64,000 bases of DNA from Arthrobacter sp. Leaf137 (GTDB lineage Bacteria; Actinomycetota; Actinomycetes; Actinomycetales; Micrococcaceae). The notes beneath the pieces were generated by a model. It was not told the DNA's origin. It worked only from the letters and a program-made list of their open reading frames with translations, and searched no databases. The stretch is taken from NCBI RefSeq assembly GCF_001423525.1, contig NZ_LMOI01000003.1:62001-126000 (forward strand). Direction: 5' to 3'. Numbering within the stretch: position 1 is the stretch's first letter; the number at the start of each line of letters is the position of its first letter. This document shows positions 34,907 through 45,910 of the stretch, in pieces. Position numbers and translations under genes: made by a program.

Positions 34907-35854
34907 TCAGCCGTTCACAGGGTGTGCAGGTGAACGGTTCTCAAGGACATCGATGACCGCTTGTGCAGCGGCCAGCCCGGCCCGTGCCCGCGCCTGTACT
35001 GTCTGTCCAGCGAGGTGCGATGTGATGAGCAAATTGTTCAGCCCACGCAGCGGGCTGCGACCGGGTAGGGGTTCACTATCGAGCACGTCCAGGGCCGCGG
35101 CGGCGATGGTGCCGTCAGTCAGTGCCGTGGCCAGCGCGGCTTCGTCGACGAGGGAACCGCGGGCGGTGTTGATGAGTACGGCGCTGGGCTTCATCGACTG
35201 CAGCCTCGACGCGTTGATTAGACCGCGGGAGGCCTCACCTCCCCTGCCGTGCAGGGAAAGGTAATCTGACTCGCGGATGACGGCGTCGAGGTCCGTGAAC
35301 CGGATCGCCGCGTTTGGGGGCCCGGGGTGGGCAGTGCTGACCAGGACATTCATGCCCAGCGCGGCGCCCAGGCTTGCGGTGGCACGCCCGCTGGGTCCGT
35401 AGCCGATGATGCCGAGGGTGGAACCGCGAAGTTCGCTGCCAGCTGTCCGGGGCCAGGAGCCCTGGCTGACGGCGGCCGTGACCTCGCCGAGGCGGCGGGC
35501 AGTCATCAGGATGAGCCCGACAGTCAGTTCGGCAACCGAGTGGTGGTTTGTGCCCGGGGCGTTGCAGACCACGATCCCTCTGGCGGTGGCCGCTGCGACG
35601 TCGACGGAATCGTAGCCAACGCCGCTGCGCGCGATGACCCGCAAGGAAGATGTGCCGGTGAGCATGTCGGCGGTAACGGGTTCGCTGGCCAGAATCGCAC
35701 CGGAGATGCCGTCGAACAGGGAATATCGTTCCCCGGCGGGCCGCGGACCCGATGATGGCGAATACACGGGGTCCAGTCCGTGGCGGCGCAGGAGCTGGTC
35801 CACGGCATCCCCGGGGCGAAGGTAGTCGGTGGTGATGAGGATGCGTCGGGCCAT
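34907..35854 (-). CDS. D-2-hydroxyacid dehydrogenase (NAD)
   Basis: A 315-residue protein of the phosphoglycerate dehydrogenase/hydroxyacid family. The NAD-binding motif is GIIGYGPSGRA (about residue 147). The catalytic Arg is in NTARGSLVDE, the Glu in ALDVLDSEPLPG, and the His in ITSHLAGQT. The family interconverts 2-keto and D-2-hydroxy acids in the cytoplasm. It lies between a dicarboxylate symporter and tartrate dehydrogenase, so hydroxypyruvate/glycerate or tartronate-type intermediates are likely substrates, though this is inferred only from context. Confidence 0.87.
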   Translation of the reverse strand: MARRILITTDYLRPGDAVDQLLRRHGLDPVYSPSSGPRPAGERYSLFDGISGAILASEPVTADMLTGTSSLRVIARSGVGYDSVDVAAATARGIVVCNAPGTNHHSVAELTVGLILMTARRLGEVTAAVSQGSWPRTAGSELRGSTLGIIGYGPSGRATASLGAALGMNVLVSTAHPGPPNAAIRFTDLDAVIRESDYLSLHGRGGEASRGLINASRLQSMKPSAVLINTARGSLVDEAALATALTDGTIAAAALDVLDSEPLPGRSPLRGLNNLLITSHLAGQTVQARARAGLAAAQAVIDVLENRSPAHPVNG

Positions 35855-35906
35855 GGTGTGTTCTTCCTCGGTTGTGGCGGGTGTGGGGCGGTGTGGAGCC
35901 TGAACG

Positions 35907-35943
35907 GGTCAGGGCCGCCATGCGGTAGGCGGCGGCCCTGACC
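35907..35943 (-). terminator. Terminator hairpin after the second symporter
   Basis: GGTCAGGGCCGCC (35907-35919) pairs perfectly with GGCGGCCCTGACC (35931-35943). On the minus strand it follows the symporter stop by 4 bases. Confidence 0.75.
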
Positions 35944-35947
35944 ACGC

Positions 35948-37321
35948 TTAGCGGGCGTCGACAGTCTCGGCTTCCACCGGTTCTGGCGCTTGCGCCGGGA
36001 TGTCGCTCGCCTTCCGGCCGGAGGCGTGCAGGGCCTTTCTCGCCTGCTCGGGATCGAAGTCCTTCTCCCATTTGCCGATGACGACGGCGGCCATGGCGTT
36101 TCCGAGGACGTTGATGAAGACGCGGCCTTCGTTCAGGAGCCGATCGATACCGACGATGAGGGCCAGGGCTGCGAGCGGAATTCCGCCGACAGAGCTCAAG
36201 GTGCTGGCGAGGACGATGAACGCACCGCCGGCAATTCCCGCGGTGCCCTTGCTGGTCAGCATCATGACGCCGACCATGACCAGCTGCTGTTCCCAGGAAA
36301 GGTCCATGCCGACAGCCTGGGCCAGGAACACTGATGCCATGGTGAGATACACGGCGGATCCATCGAGATTGAAGGAGAACCCGGCGGGGATGACGATGCC
36401 GACCGTTGACTTGCCGACGCCCATGTTTTCGAGCTTCTTGATGAGCTGCGGCAGGACCGCCTCGCTGGAGCAGGTACTCAGGGCGATCAGGAGCTCGGCT
36501 TTGAAGTAACGCATCACGGTAAAGATGTTCAGTCCGCAGGCGCGGGCAATCGCGCCGAGGACCACAAGGACGTAGACGATGCAGGTTCCGGTGAAGAGCA
36601 GGACAAGGAGACCGAGTTGCTGCAGGCTCTGGGTGCCGTAGTTCGCCACGACGGCTGCCAGGGCGCCGAAGGTGCCAATGGGAGCAAGGCGCATGACCCA
36701 GCCGACAATCTTGAAGATGACGGTGGACAGGGCCTGGATACCCTTCGTGATGAATGCTCCTGATTCGCCGGAGACGTTGAGCGCTGCGCCAAAGACAATC
36801 GAAACCATGAGCGCGGCAATGATGGTGTGGCCGGTCAGTGCACCGAAGAGCGACTCGGGAATGATGCTGCTGACGAACGCCGTTCCGTCGAAACCCTTGT
36901 TCGCGGCGGCCGGTACTTTGCTCGCATCAAGCTTGGACGGATCGATGTTCATGCCTGCGCCGGGCTGGAAAACGTTCGCCACCACCAGGCCAATCAGCAT
37001 GGAAGCCAGCGACAGGACGATGAAGTACCCCAGCGCCTTGACGCCGATGCGGCCGGCTTTACGCAGGCTGTCCATGGAGGCGATGCCGAGGGAAACGACG
37101 CAGAACACCACGGGGATGACAATCATCTTCACCAAGGCGATGAACCAGTCGCTGAGTGGTGTGAGCTGCTTGGCCACCGAGGGCAGAAGGAACCCGACGG
37201 CGATGCCCAGGACGGCACCCAGGACGACCTGGAACCAGAGTTCGCCGAGCAGTCGGCCGAACCGGGAACGCTGCTTGGGCGGGGAGGAATGCTGTGGGTT
37301 CTTGATGGTGTGGGAGGACAT
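35948..37321 (-). CDS. DAACS-family dicarboxylate:cation symporter, second copy
   Basis: A 457-residue membrane protein with the DctA/GltP plan: FIALVKMIVIPVVFCVVSLGI, LSTCSSEAVLPQLIKKLE (serine-rich motif), SFNLDGSAVYLTMA (NxDG) and MLTSKGTAGIAGGAFIVLA. Eight helices and two re-entrant loops are expected. It imports dicarboxylates with H+ or Na+, here probably D-tartrate because the gene follows D-tartrate dehydratase. Hairpins on both sides suggest its own transcript or processed operon segments. Confidence 0.88.
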   Translation of the reverse strand: MSSHTIKNPQHSSPPKQRSRFGRLLGELWFQVVLGAVLGIAVGFLLPSVAKQLTPLSDWFIALVKMIVIPVVFCVVSLGIASMDSLRKAGRIGVKALGYFIVLSLASMLIGLVVANVFQPGAGMNIDPSKLDASKVPAAANKGFDGTAFVSSIIPESLFGALTGHTIIAALMVSIVFGAALNVSGESGAFITKGIQALSTVIFKIVGWVMRLAPIGTFGALAAVVANYGTQSLQQLGLLVLLFTGTCIVYVLVVLGAIARACGLNIFTVMRYFKAELLIALSTCSSEAVLPQLIKKLENMGVGKSTVGIVIPAGFSFNLDGSAVYLTMASVFLAQAVGMDLSWEQQLVMVGVMMLTSKGTAGIAGGAFIVLASTLSSVGGIPLAALALIVGIDRLLNEGRVFINVLGNAMAAVVIGKWEKDFDPEQARKALHASGRKASDIPAQAPEPVEAETVDAR

Positions 37322-37372
37322 CCGGGGTGCTCCTTTGCACGCTTCAGGCTTTAGGGGTGGGAGGGACGGCGC

Positions 37373-37401
37373 GGTCCCGGGCAGTTCTATTGCCCGGGAC
37401 C
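37373..37401 (-). terminator. Terminator hairpin after D-tartrate dehydratase
   Basis: GGTCCCGGGCA (37373-37383) pairs perfectly with TGCCCGGGACC (37391-37401) around GTTCTAT. It is 15 bases after the stop on the minus strand. Confidence 0.75.
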
Positions 37402-37416
37402 GGCACGATCAGGCGT

Positions 37417-38583
37417 TTACTCGTGCAGTCCGCGCAGCACCTTGTAGAACTCGGCCTTGCCTTCCAGGCCGATACCCGGAAGGTCACCGGGGGCGACGCG
37501 GCTGTTGACGATGACAGCATCATCAGTGAAGCCGCCGGTGGGCTGGAACTCGCCCGGGTAGGACTCGTTGCCGCCGAGTTTGAGGGCGGCGGCGATGTGC
37601 AAGGAGAACTGGTGTCCGCCGTGCGGAATGCAGCGGCGCGAGGACCAGCCGTGCTGGGCGAGCATGTCCTGGATCCGGCGGTATTCGGTCAGGCCGTAGC
37701 TCAGGGCAGGGTCGACCTGGATAAAGTCGCGGTCCGGGCGCATACCTCCATAGCGGATCAGGTTCCGCGCGTCCTGGAGGGAGAACAGATTCTCTCCCGT
37801 GGCGATCGGGTTCCTGTAGTGCTCGGAGAGGGTGGCGTTCAGGGCGTAGTCCAGCGGATCGCCAACTTCCTCGTACCAGAACAGCCCGTACTGGTCGATG
37901 GCCTTGCCGTATTCAAGTGCTGTTTCCAGGTCGAACTTGCCGTTGACGTCGACCATGAGGCGGGAGCCGTCCCCCTCGAGGACCTCGAGGACAGCTTCGA
38001 TTCGACGGAGGTCTTCGGCGAGGTCGGCACCGCCGATCTTCATCTTGACCACGTCATAGCCCTTGGCCAGGAAGCCGCGCATCTCGTTCTGCAGGTCTTC
38101 GAGGCTCTTGCCCGGTGCGTAGTAACCGCCGGCGGCGTAGACGAAGACGTCCTTGTCCGGGTTGCCATCGCCGTAGTGGTCTGAGATCCAGCGGTAGAGG
38201 GGTACACCGGCAATTTTGGCGGCGAGGTCGTGCAGTGCCATGTCGGCCACGCCGACGGCGACCGAGCGTTCACCGTGGCCGCCGGGCTTTTCGTTGGACA
38301 TCATGATGTCCCACGCCTTCTCAGGCGAGAGGCCGCCGTCATCATCGAGAAGGTCCTCGGACGGGGCGTCGAGCAATCGGGGGAGAATGCGCTCTTCCAG
38401 GATGCCGGTGGCGTTGTAGCGGCCGTTGGAGTTGAACCCGTAGCCCACCAGCGGCTTGCCGTCGACAAAGACGTCGCTGACCAGGGCAACGATGGTGCAG
38501 TCCATCTTGGTGAAGTCAATGAAGGCGTTCCGGATGGAGGAGCTGATGGGGATGGTGCCGACGTGGGCAGAAACGATTTTCAT
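37417..38583 (-). CDS. tarD: D-tartrate dehydratase (enolase superfamily, TarD)
   Basis: A 388-residue protein. The sequence follows characterised D-tartrate dehydratase (Bradyrhizobium TarD) closely through IRNAFIDFTKM, NEKPGGHGERSVAVG, FVYAAGGYYAPGK, FWYEEVGDPLDYAL and IATGENLFSLQDARNL. The KxK acid/base motif is VVKMKIGG (Lys180 and Lys182). Mg2+ ligands are Asp212, Glu238 and Glu264, and the second catalytic residue is His321 in CIPHGGHQ. It dehydrates D-(-)-tartrate to oxaloacetate. It is the first gene after the divergent GntR regulator, whose operator-like sites lie upstream of it. Confidence 0.92.
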   Translation of the reverse strand: MKIVSAHVGTIPISSSIRNAFIDFTKMDCTIVALVSDVFVDGKPLVGYGFNSNGRYNATGILEERILPRLLDAPSEDLLDDDGGLSPEKAWDIMMSNEKPGGHGERSVAVGVADMALHDLAAKIAGVPLYRWISDHYGDGNPDKDVFVYAAGGYYAPGKSLEDLQNEMRGFLAKGYDVVKMKIGGADLAEDLRRIEAVLEVLEGDGSRLMVDVNGKFDLETALEYGKAIDQYGLFWYEEVGDPLDYALNATLSEHYRNPIATGENLFSLQDARNLIRYGGMRPDRDFIQVDPALSYGLTEYRRIQDMLAQHGWSSRRCIPHGGHQFSLHIAAALKLGGNESYPGEFQPTGGFTDDAVIVNSRVAPGDLPGIGLEGKAEFYKVLRGLHE

Positions 38584-38613
38584 CTTTGAATCTCTCTTGT
38601 TCGGATCTTATTT

Positions 38614-38621
38614 CTTATAAG
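38614..38621. promoter_or_regulatory. GntR operator-like site 1
   Basis: CTTATAAG palindrome, 31 bases upstream of tarD; first of three copies in the tarD-gntR spacer. Confidence 0.65.
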
Positions 38622-38678
38622 TCAAGGCCCCGGCGACAACCGCACGCCGTGAAGGTGAACGTGGTGGCAGGAAAAATA

Positions 38679-38688
38679 TCTTATAAGA
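38679..38688. promoter_or_regulatory. GntR operator-like site 2
   Basis: TCTTATAAGA, a perfect 10-bp palindrome in the middle of the spacer. Confidence 0.7.
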
Positions 38689-38743
38689 CTTGGGATTGAG
38701 GTTAGCTCCTGTCCAAGGCCACGCGCAAGGCTTGCGGGAAATT

Positions 38744-38753
38744 TCTTATAAGA
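38744..38753. promoter_or_regulatory. GntR operator-like site 3
   Basis: TCTTATAAGA again, 65 bases from site 2 and 65 bases upstream of the gntR start. The regular 65-66 base spacing (about six turns) would allow looping. Confidence 0.7.
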
Positions 38754-38817
38754 TGTCTCTCAGCGGCTATGCTGTTGGTAGCCGGAGCTTCGCTCCTGCG
38801 GAATTTGGAGCGGTCAG

Positions 38818-39522
38818 ATGAACACCACCACCAACGTCTTTTCGAGCAAAGGCAGCCTGGCGTACAGCGAATTGCGCCAGATGATCCTCTCCGGGGCGCT
38901 GGCTCCAGGCTCGCGCATTTCCCAGTACGAGCTGGCAGAGAACATGCGGATGAGCATCACTCCCCTACGCGAAGCGATACGCCGGCTCTCAAGCGAGGGC
39001 TTGATCATCATGGACACCCACCGGGACTCCCGGGTCGCCAGCATGAGCGCAGCCGAGGCCCGCGAGCTGCTGGAAGTCCGGCTGTCCCTGGAGCCCTCGG
39101 CAACAGAACTGGCAGCCTCCCGCCGGACCCAGGCAGACATTGAGGCAATGCGGGCCGCCTCGGAGAAGCTCCTGCCGGTGACCCGGGTATGGGGCGAGGA
39201 CGCCATTAACGCGCACCGTGAGTTCCACCGCGCCGTCTACGCTGCTTCCCACAACGCCACCTTGATCAAGCTCCTGGACGACCTGTGGGACAAATCCGAC
39301 CGCTACCGGCGGATTGGCCTGGAGCTGCCGTCCGGCGATGAGCCCCGCACAATCGACCTCAACCAGCACCACAAGATACTTGAGCTCATCACGGCCGGAG
39401 ACGGTCCCGGGGCAGCGGAACTGGCGAGGACCCACATAGCCAACAGCCTTACCGCGTCCGTGACTGGTGCCCTGGAGGAGCGCGAGAACAATTCGATATC
39501 GGGCCTGGAGGCCTCCGCCTAG
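38818..39522 (+). CDS. GntR-family (FCD domain) regulator of the D-tartrate locus
   Basis: A 234-residue protein. The winged helix is residues 12-75 (LRQMILSGALAPGSRISQYELAE; SITPLREAIRRLSSEGLI). The FCD effector domain covers 85-215, with metal-binding residues likely in NAHREFHRAVYAAS and the later His of NQHHKIL. It is divergent from tarD with three TCTTATAAGA sites between the two genes, so it almost certainly represses both until tartrate or a metabolite binds. Confidence 0.9.
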   Translation: MNTTTNVFSSKGSLAYSELRQMILSGALAPGSRISQYELAENMRMSITPLREAIRRLSSEGLIIMDTHRDSRVASMSAAEARELLEVRLSLEPSATELAASRRTQADIEAMRAASEKLLPVTRVWGEDAINAHREFHRAVYAASHNATLIKLLDDLWDKSDRYRRIGLELPSGDEPRTIDLNQHHKILELITAGDGPGAAELARTHIANSLTASVTGALEERENNSISGLEASA

Positions 39523-39581
39523 CTTTCTGCCACCGCGCGCATGCCGCAGCCCGCAGCCCGCAGCCCGCACAGCAGGAAGGG

Positions 39582-39974
39582 CTAGGCCGCGAGCCGCGCG
39601 TCCGCCGCCGTGGGAACGGAACCCACCACGGGCAGCGCCTCGGTAAGAGCCTCCACTGCCTCGACGATGGCCATCTGGCCGGTCGAATCGGGAACTCCCG
39701 GATACTGCACGTGCGCCTCAACCGACTGGGCCGGAGCCTCCACCTCCCGCATCCGGACCAGCGCAACGGCCGAGATGAGGAACCAGGCCACGTTGGTGAC
39801 CACGGACGGCCAGGCACCGTGCAGGGTGCCGTTGATGATGAAGGCCACTGAGCCGAAAAGATTCGCCGTCTGGAAGCCCTTACCCGCCTTCAGCCAGCCC
39901 ATGGAAACAGCGAGGTAAGCACTGAGAATCGCAACTGCGCCTGCCCAGCCGGCGAGTTCCCACAGCAGTTCCAT
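39582..39974 (-). CDS. Small membrane protein (CBU_0592-like)
   Basis: A 130-residue protein. ATG 39974 is preceded by AAAGGAC. Three hydrophobic helices: LAGWAGAVAILSAYLAVSMGWL, NLFGSVAFIINGTLHGA and SVVTNVAWFLISAVALV. The pattern (LGxxGxxxxLxAY, NxxGxxxLxxN) resembles the CBU_0592 membrane domain of unknown function. The C-terminal 50 residues are hydrophilic. Confidence 0.75.
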   Translation of the reverse strand: MELLWELAGWAGAVAILSAYLAVSMGWLKAGKGFQTANLFGSVAFIINGTLHGAWPSVVTNVAWFLISAVALVRMREVEAPAQSVEAHVQYPGVPDSTGQMAIVEAVEALTEALPVVGSVPTAADARLAA

Positions 39975-40191
39975 GACGTCCTTTCGAGGTTCCCCGCGCA
40001 AAATCCAGGCAGGGCTTATGAGGGGTAAAACGGGGGTTGGTTTGCCGGCTGCTGGGTTCCTCAAGCCCTGTTCGGGCGAGGACCTCATGCTGGCCGGCGG
40101 GATAATCATACCCCGCACCGGAGGGCCAATTTGCCACCGCAGCGGATGCCCGGCTATGGACATCATCCGTGCCGCGTAGCACCATCTGAGA

Positions 40192-40638
40192 GTGACCTCC
40201 GCACCCGCCGATCCGTACCTCCGCGAACTCGCCCTGCTCCGGCGCGTCAAGGACCGCATGGACCGGGAATACGCCCAGCCGCTGGACGTCGAGTCGCTCG
40301 CCAGGGACGTCCACATGTCCGCCGGCCACTTCAGCCGCCGCTTCAAGCTCGCCTACGGGGAGTCGCCCTACAGCTACCTCATGACCCGGCGCATCGAACG
40401 CGCCATGGCGCTGCTCCGCAAGGGCGACCTGAGCGTCACCGAGGTGTGTTTCGCCGTCGGTTGCTCTTCGCTGGGCACCTTCAGCACCCGCTTCAGTGAA
40501 CTGGTGGGGATGCCGCCCAGCGTCTATAAACAGGAAGCGGAACACTCCACGGCCGGCATCCCCGCGTGCGTGGAAAAACAGATCACCAGACCGGTCAGGA
40601 ATCGAGAAGCGCCCGCCGGGGAGCCGTTACTAGCATGA
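40192..40638 (+). CDS. Short AraC-family regulator
   Basis: A 148-residue protein that is mostly the DNA-binding domain: DVESLARDVHMSAGHFSRRF, YGESPYSYLMTRRIERAMALL and SVTEVCFAVGCSSLGTFSTRF. It has no separate sensor domain, so it may act like SoxS/MarA-type regulators. The stop overlaps the next start by ATGA (40635-40638), coupling it to a VOC protein. Confidence 0.87.
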   Translation: MTSAPADPYLRELALLRRVKDRMDREYAQPLDVESLARDVHMSAGHFSRRFKLAYGESPYSYLMTRRIERAMALLRKGDLSVTEVCFAVGCSSLGTFSTRFSELVGMPPSVYKQEAEHSTAGIPACVEKQITRPVRNREAPAGEPLLA

Positions 40639-41054
40639 CTGGCATGGACATCAACATTTCCTCGACCTTCCTTCCCGCCACCGATCCCGACGCCTCATTG
40701 GCCTTCTACCGCGATGCGCTCGGCTTCGAGATCCGCAACGACGTGGGCCGCGGCACCATGCGCTGGATCACAGTTGGCCCCACTGGCCAAAAGGACGTCT
40801 CCATCGTCCTGCACCCGCCGGCCGTGGACCCCGGCATCACCGAGGACGAACGCCGCACCATCGCCGAGATGATGGCCAAGGGCACCTACGCCACCATCGT
40901 CCTCTCCTCCCCCGATGTGGACGCCGCGTTCGCCAAGGTGGAGGCCAGCGGGGCTGACGTCGTCCAGGAACCCATCGACCAGCCGTACGGCATCCGGGAC
41001 TGCGCCTTCCGCGACCCCGCCGGAAACACCGTCCGCATCAACCAGCAGCCGTAG
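40635..41054 (+). CDS. VOC-fold (glyoxalase/bleomycin-resistance) protein
   Basis: A 139-residue protein with two beta-alpha-beta-beta-beta modules: FLPATDPDASLAFYRDALGFE and SSPDVDAAFAKVEASGADVVQEP, ending YGIRDCAFRDPAGNTVRINQ. Such proteins act as metal-dependent lyases/dioxygenases or drug binders; the substrate is unknown. It overlaps the upstream AraC gene and precedes a UvrA-like gene, a set common in drug- or damage-response loci. Confidence 0.85.
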   Translation: MTGMDINISSTFLPATDPDASLAFYRDALGFEIRNDVGRGTMRWITVGPTGQKDVSIVLHPPAVDPGITEDERRTIAEMMAKGTYATIVLSSPDVDAAFAKVEASGADVVQEPIDQPYGIRDCAFRDPAGNTVRINQQP

Positions 41055-41130
41055 GCTGATACCAACGACACCGGAGGGAGGCTGCCCGGTGCAGCCTCCC
41101 TTCAGCGCCGCCCAACCAGATGGAGGCTCA

Positions 41131-43517
<2,387 letters not shown>

Positions 43518-43521
<4 letters not shown>

Positions 43522-44483
43522 AGCTGCCCCAGGAAGTCGACAGTGGCGGCGGTGATCTGTTCCTGCGCGGCCTCACGGCTGATGCCGGGGTCGCCGTCGC
43601 CGGGCTGCGCACCGTAGTCGCCGAAGAAGGCGTGCACGCCGCCCTGGACTGCCGTGAATTCCGTGTCCGCGGGCAGGAGCTCCAGGGAGGCATCGATCTT
43701 TGCCGGGGTGCTGAGCCCGTCCTTGGTCCCGGAAACCGAGAGGACCGTCAGCCCACTGCGTTCCCGGAGGGAGTCCAGCGGGTAGGAGGCGTAGAGGACC
43801 AGGCCTTTGACGTCGGCGTTGTCCTGGGCAAACGAGGACGCCGCCAGCCCGCCGAGTGAGTGGCCGCCCACTGCCCAGGTGGTGATGTCCGGGTTGTCCG
43901 CCATCGCACTGCGGGCCTGGTTGGCATCCAGCACGCTGAGACCCAGCGGCTCCTTCAGGATGACCACACGGACCCCTGCGCCGACGGCCGGGGCCAGGAT
44001 GTCCTGGTAAGCACGCGCATCAACGCGGGCGCCCGGGTAGAACACCAGTCCCTTGGTGGGTGCCCGGCCGCCGTCGGGCGTCATGGTGATGGTGGTGGTC
44101 GTTTCGGTGACGATGAGATCGGATTTGGGACCGGCCTCCGCCGCCGCGCCGGGCTGGTAGGCGAACGGATTGAGCCACGCCAGCGCGGCCACGAGTCCCA
44201 GTACGGCGGTCCGCCCCGCCCACGCACCGATGGCCCTCGGCAGCCGGAGGGGACGGGGTCTGTCCCTGCACCGCCAAAGCAGGACAGCCCAGGCCACCCC
44301 GACGACGGCGGCCGCGATCAGCAGGCCCGGCAGCAGCGGGTGCCCGCCCAGGACAGCCGGATTCGCCACCAGCATCCAGGCCGGAACCGCGATGAGCGCG
44401 GCAGTGCAAGCGGCCGACACCCAGTAGATCGCGGTCCGGCGCCTGGCGGGGGCAGCTGTTGCCGCCGGGAAAGAGGAGTCCAT
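43518..44483 (-). CDS. Membrane-anchored alpha/beta hydrolase
   Basis: A 321-residue protein. Three N-terminal hydrophobic helices (to about residue 110) precede an external alpha/beta-hydrolase domain with nucleophile elbow VGGHSLGGLAASSF (Ser about 207), YPGARVDARAY near the oxyanion hole, and a His in GVHAFFGDYG. The family includes lipases and dienelactone-type esterases; the substrate is unknown. It converges with the UvrA-like gene with a four-base overlap. Confidence 0.82.
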
Positions 44484-44543
44484 GGTTCCTGATCATTCCA
44501 CCGGCGGCCTGTTTTCGCGGCAGGGCTGGCCTACGCTGGCCGT

Positions 44544-45116
44544 ATGGGCGAAAACTTCCGGTACGACGTCGAGATCCTGCACCTGCTGGTGTCCCCCGCG
44601 CACGCCTACTTCGGCCGGGCGCGGGACGGAGCCGCTGACGTGCCCACTGCTGATGCCGAGGTTGCCGAGGTGGTGGCCGGCAAGGGCATCGTGGGTGACA
44701 GGTTCTTTGGGAAGGCCGCGCACATGGACGCCGCGGTGACCCTGTTCGCCGTCGAATCGCTGGAGGCCATCGCGGCCGAGCTGGGAGCTGGCCCCTTCAA
44801 TCCCCTGCTGACGCGCCGGAACGTGATCCTCCGCGGGGTGCAGCTGCCGCCTCTGCTGGGGCAGGACTTCACGCTGGAATCGGGTGGGTCCCGGGTGGAT
44901 TTCCACGGCGGCCGGCACGCGCAGCCCTGTGCGTGGATGAATGAGGTGCTGGCCCCCGGGGCGCATCCGGCCATGCGGGGACGCGGCGGCATCCGCTGCC
45001 GCGCGCTTTCGGGCGGACTTTTGCACCGGGGGCCGGCGGTGCTGGTCAGCCCGGTGCCGCTGGATCCGGCCCGAGCCGGGGAAGCAAGCCTGCTGCGGCC
45101 CTCGCGGCTGCCGTAA
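44544..45116 (+). CDS. MOSC-domain protein
   Basis: A 190-residue protein: GIVGDRFFGKAAHM and LTRRNVILRGVQLPPLLGQDF are the typical MOSC core (G-I-x-GDR; RRN-x), and HAQPCAWMNEVLAPG supplies the conserved Cys used in sulphur transfer or molybdopterin binding. MOSC proteins handle molybdenum cofactor sulphuration or metal-sulphur transfer. There is no obvious partner enzyme in the window. Confidence 0.85.
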   Translation: MGENFRYDVEILHLLVSPAHAYFGRARDGAADVPTADAEVAEVVAGKGIVGDRFFGKAAHMDAAVTLFAVESLEAIAAELGAGPFNPLLTRRNVILRGVQLPPLLGQDFTLESGGSRVDFHGGRHAQPCAWMNEVLAPGAHPAMRGRGGIRCRALSGGLLHRGPAVLVSPVPLDPARAGEASLLRPSRLP

Positions 45117-45249
45117 TCCCCGCCTAGTAGCCGGTCCCCATTTGACTTGCATTGTTTTGTTAAGGGTTTTAGGTTGAACCGGACCTGAGCCCATGACGCC
45201 GGGGACAAATATGGTTCGGGTAAAGCCCGATGAATTTGGGGACTAATTC

Positions 45250-45489
45250 ATGAAGTCTAGAAGTATGGTGACTGCTGATCTGGGTTTGATGCTGGTCAGC
45301 GGGTTGTTGGCGCCTTCCGCGGCAATCGCTGCCCCAAAGCCGGACAGCCCGGTTGTTAAGCAGATCGACGAGAACACCAAGAGCATGACCACGGTCTCAC
45401 CAGCACCAACAGAGGCCCAGAAACAACAAGGCCGTGCCACAATACGCGCCGCTGAGGCCGCTGACCGGCAGCTTTCGCTGAACGCGTGA
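45250..45489 (+). CDS. Small secreted protein (possible bacteriocin leader gene)
   Basis: A 79-residue protein with a signal peptide (MKSRSMVTADLGLMLVSGLL, cleavage after AIA) and a mature part of about 50 polar residues. No family recognised. The TGA at 45487-45489 overlaps the GTG start of the next gene (GTGA), so the two are coupled. The second gene has no signal peptide, so the two might instead be one precursor split by a frameshift: signal and pro-region here, Cys-containing hydrophobic core there. Confidence 0.6.
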   Translation: MKSRSMVTADLGLMLVSGLLAPSAAIAAPKPDSPVVKQIDENTKSMTTVSPAPTEAQKQQGRATIRAAEAADRQLSLNA

Positions 45490-45887
45490 GCTTGATCGAG
45501 GCTTCGCCCAAAACGCTTGCTTACTTGAAGAGCTTCAAGGGTCTCGACGTAAACGAGCAGATCTCCGGACTGGCAGCATCTATGCCTACCGAGCCCCTAA
45601 GCGGGTTCACCGGGCTGGTTGAAGCCGGCGCGATCGAGTTCAAAGTCAAGACCATCAAAAATGGGTGGTACAGCACGGAGATGATCGTCCACGAGCAGCC
45701 TCTGGTCCAGACGCGCGATCTGGGTTCCTTGCCGCGTTGCCCCTCCGCGTGGGCCGCGTTCTGGGCCTGGTTCGCTGTCAACGTCACCACCTGCGGCGCT
45801 TTCGCACCGTTCCCGGTAGCGGCGTTTGCTTGCGCGGCCGGGTTTGCCGTCGGTGGAGCCATCATCGATTTTAACCGGGGCTGCTAA
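45486..45887 (+). CDS. Cys-containing hydrophobic-core protein, bacteriocin-like
   Basis: A 133-residue protein starting at GTG 45486. The first 80 residues are a soluble pro-region. The last 50 form a compact hydrophobic block with four Cys (85, 103, 116, 133), the last being the C-terminal residue, and a Gly/Ala-rich segment (FACAAGFAVGGAIIDF). This architecture resembles halocin-C8-like and other disulfide-stabilised bacteriocin precursors, but I cannot name a family. A four-helix protein follows, as an immunity gene would. Confidence 0.6.
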   Translation: MSLIEASPKTLAYLKSFKGLDVNEQISGLAASMPTEPLSGFTGLVEAGAIEFKVKTIKNGWYSTEMIVHEQPLVQTRDLGSLPRCPSAWAAFWAWFAVNVTTCGAFAPFPVAAFACAAGFAVGGAIIDFNRGC

Positions 45888-45910
45888 ATATGAACCGAGA
45901 GGCAACAACG

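Noticed and set aside
39544..39570. Short tandem repeat GCAGCCC
   Set aside because: Only about three units after a stop codon; simple slippage, no structure or function supported.
45142..45175. TTGACT promoter for the bacteriocin-like unit
   Set aside because: A -35-like hexamer is present but no -10 box lies at an acceptable distance.
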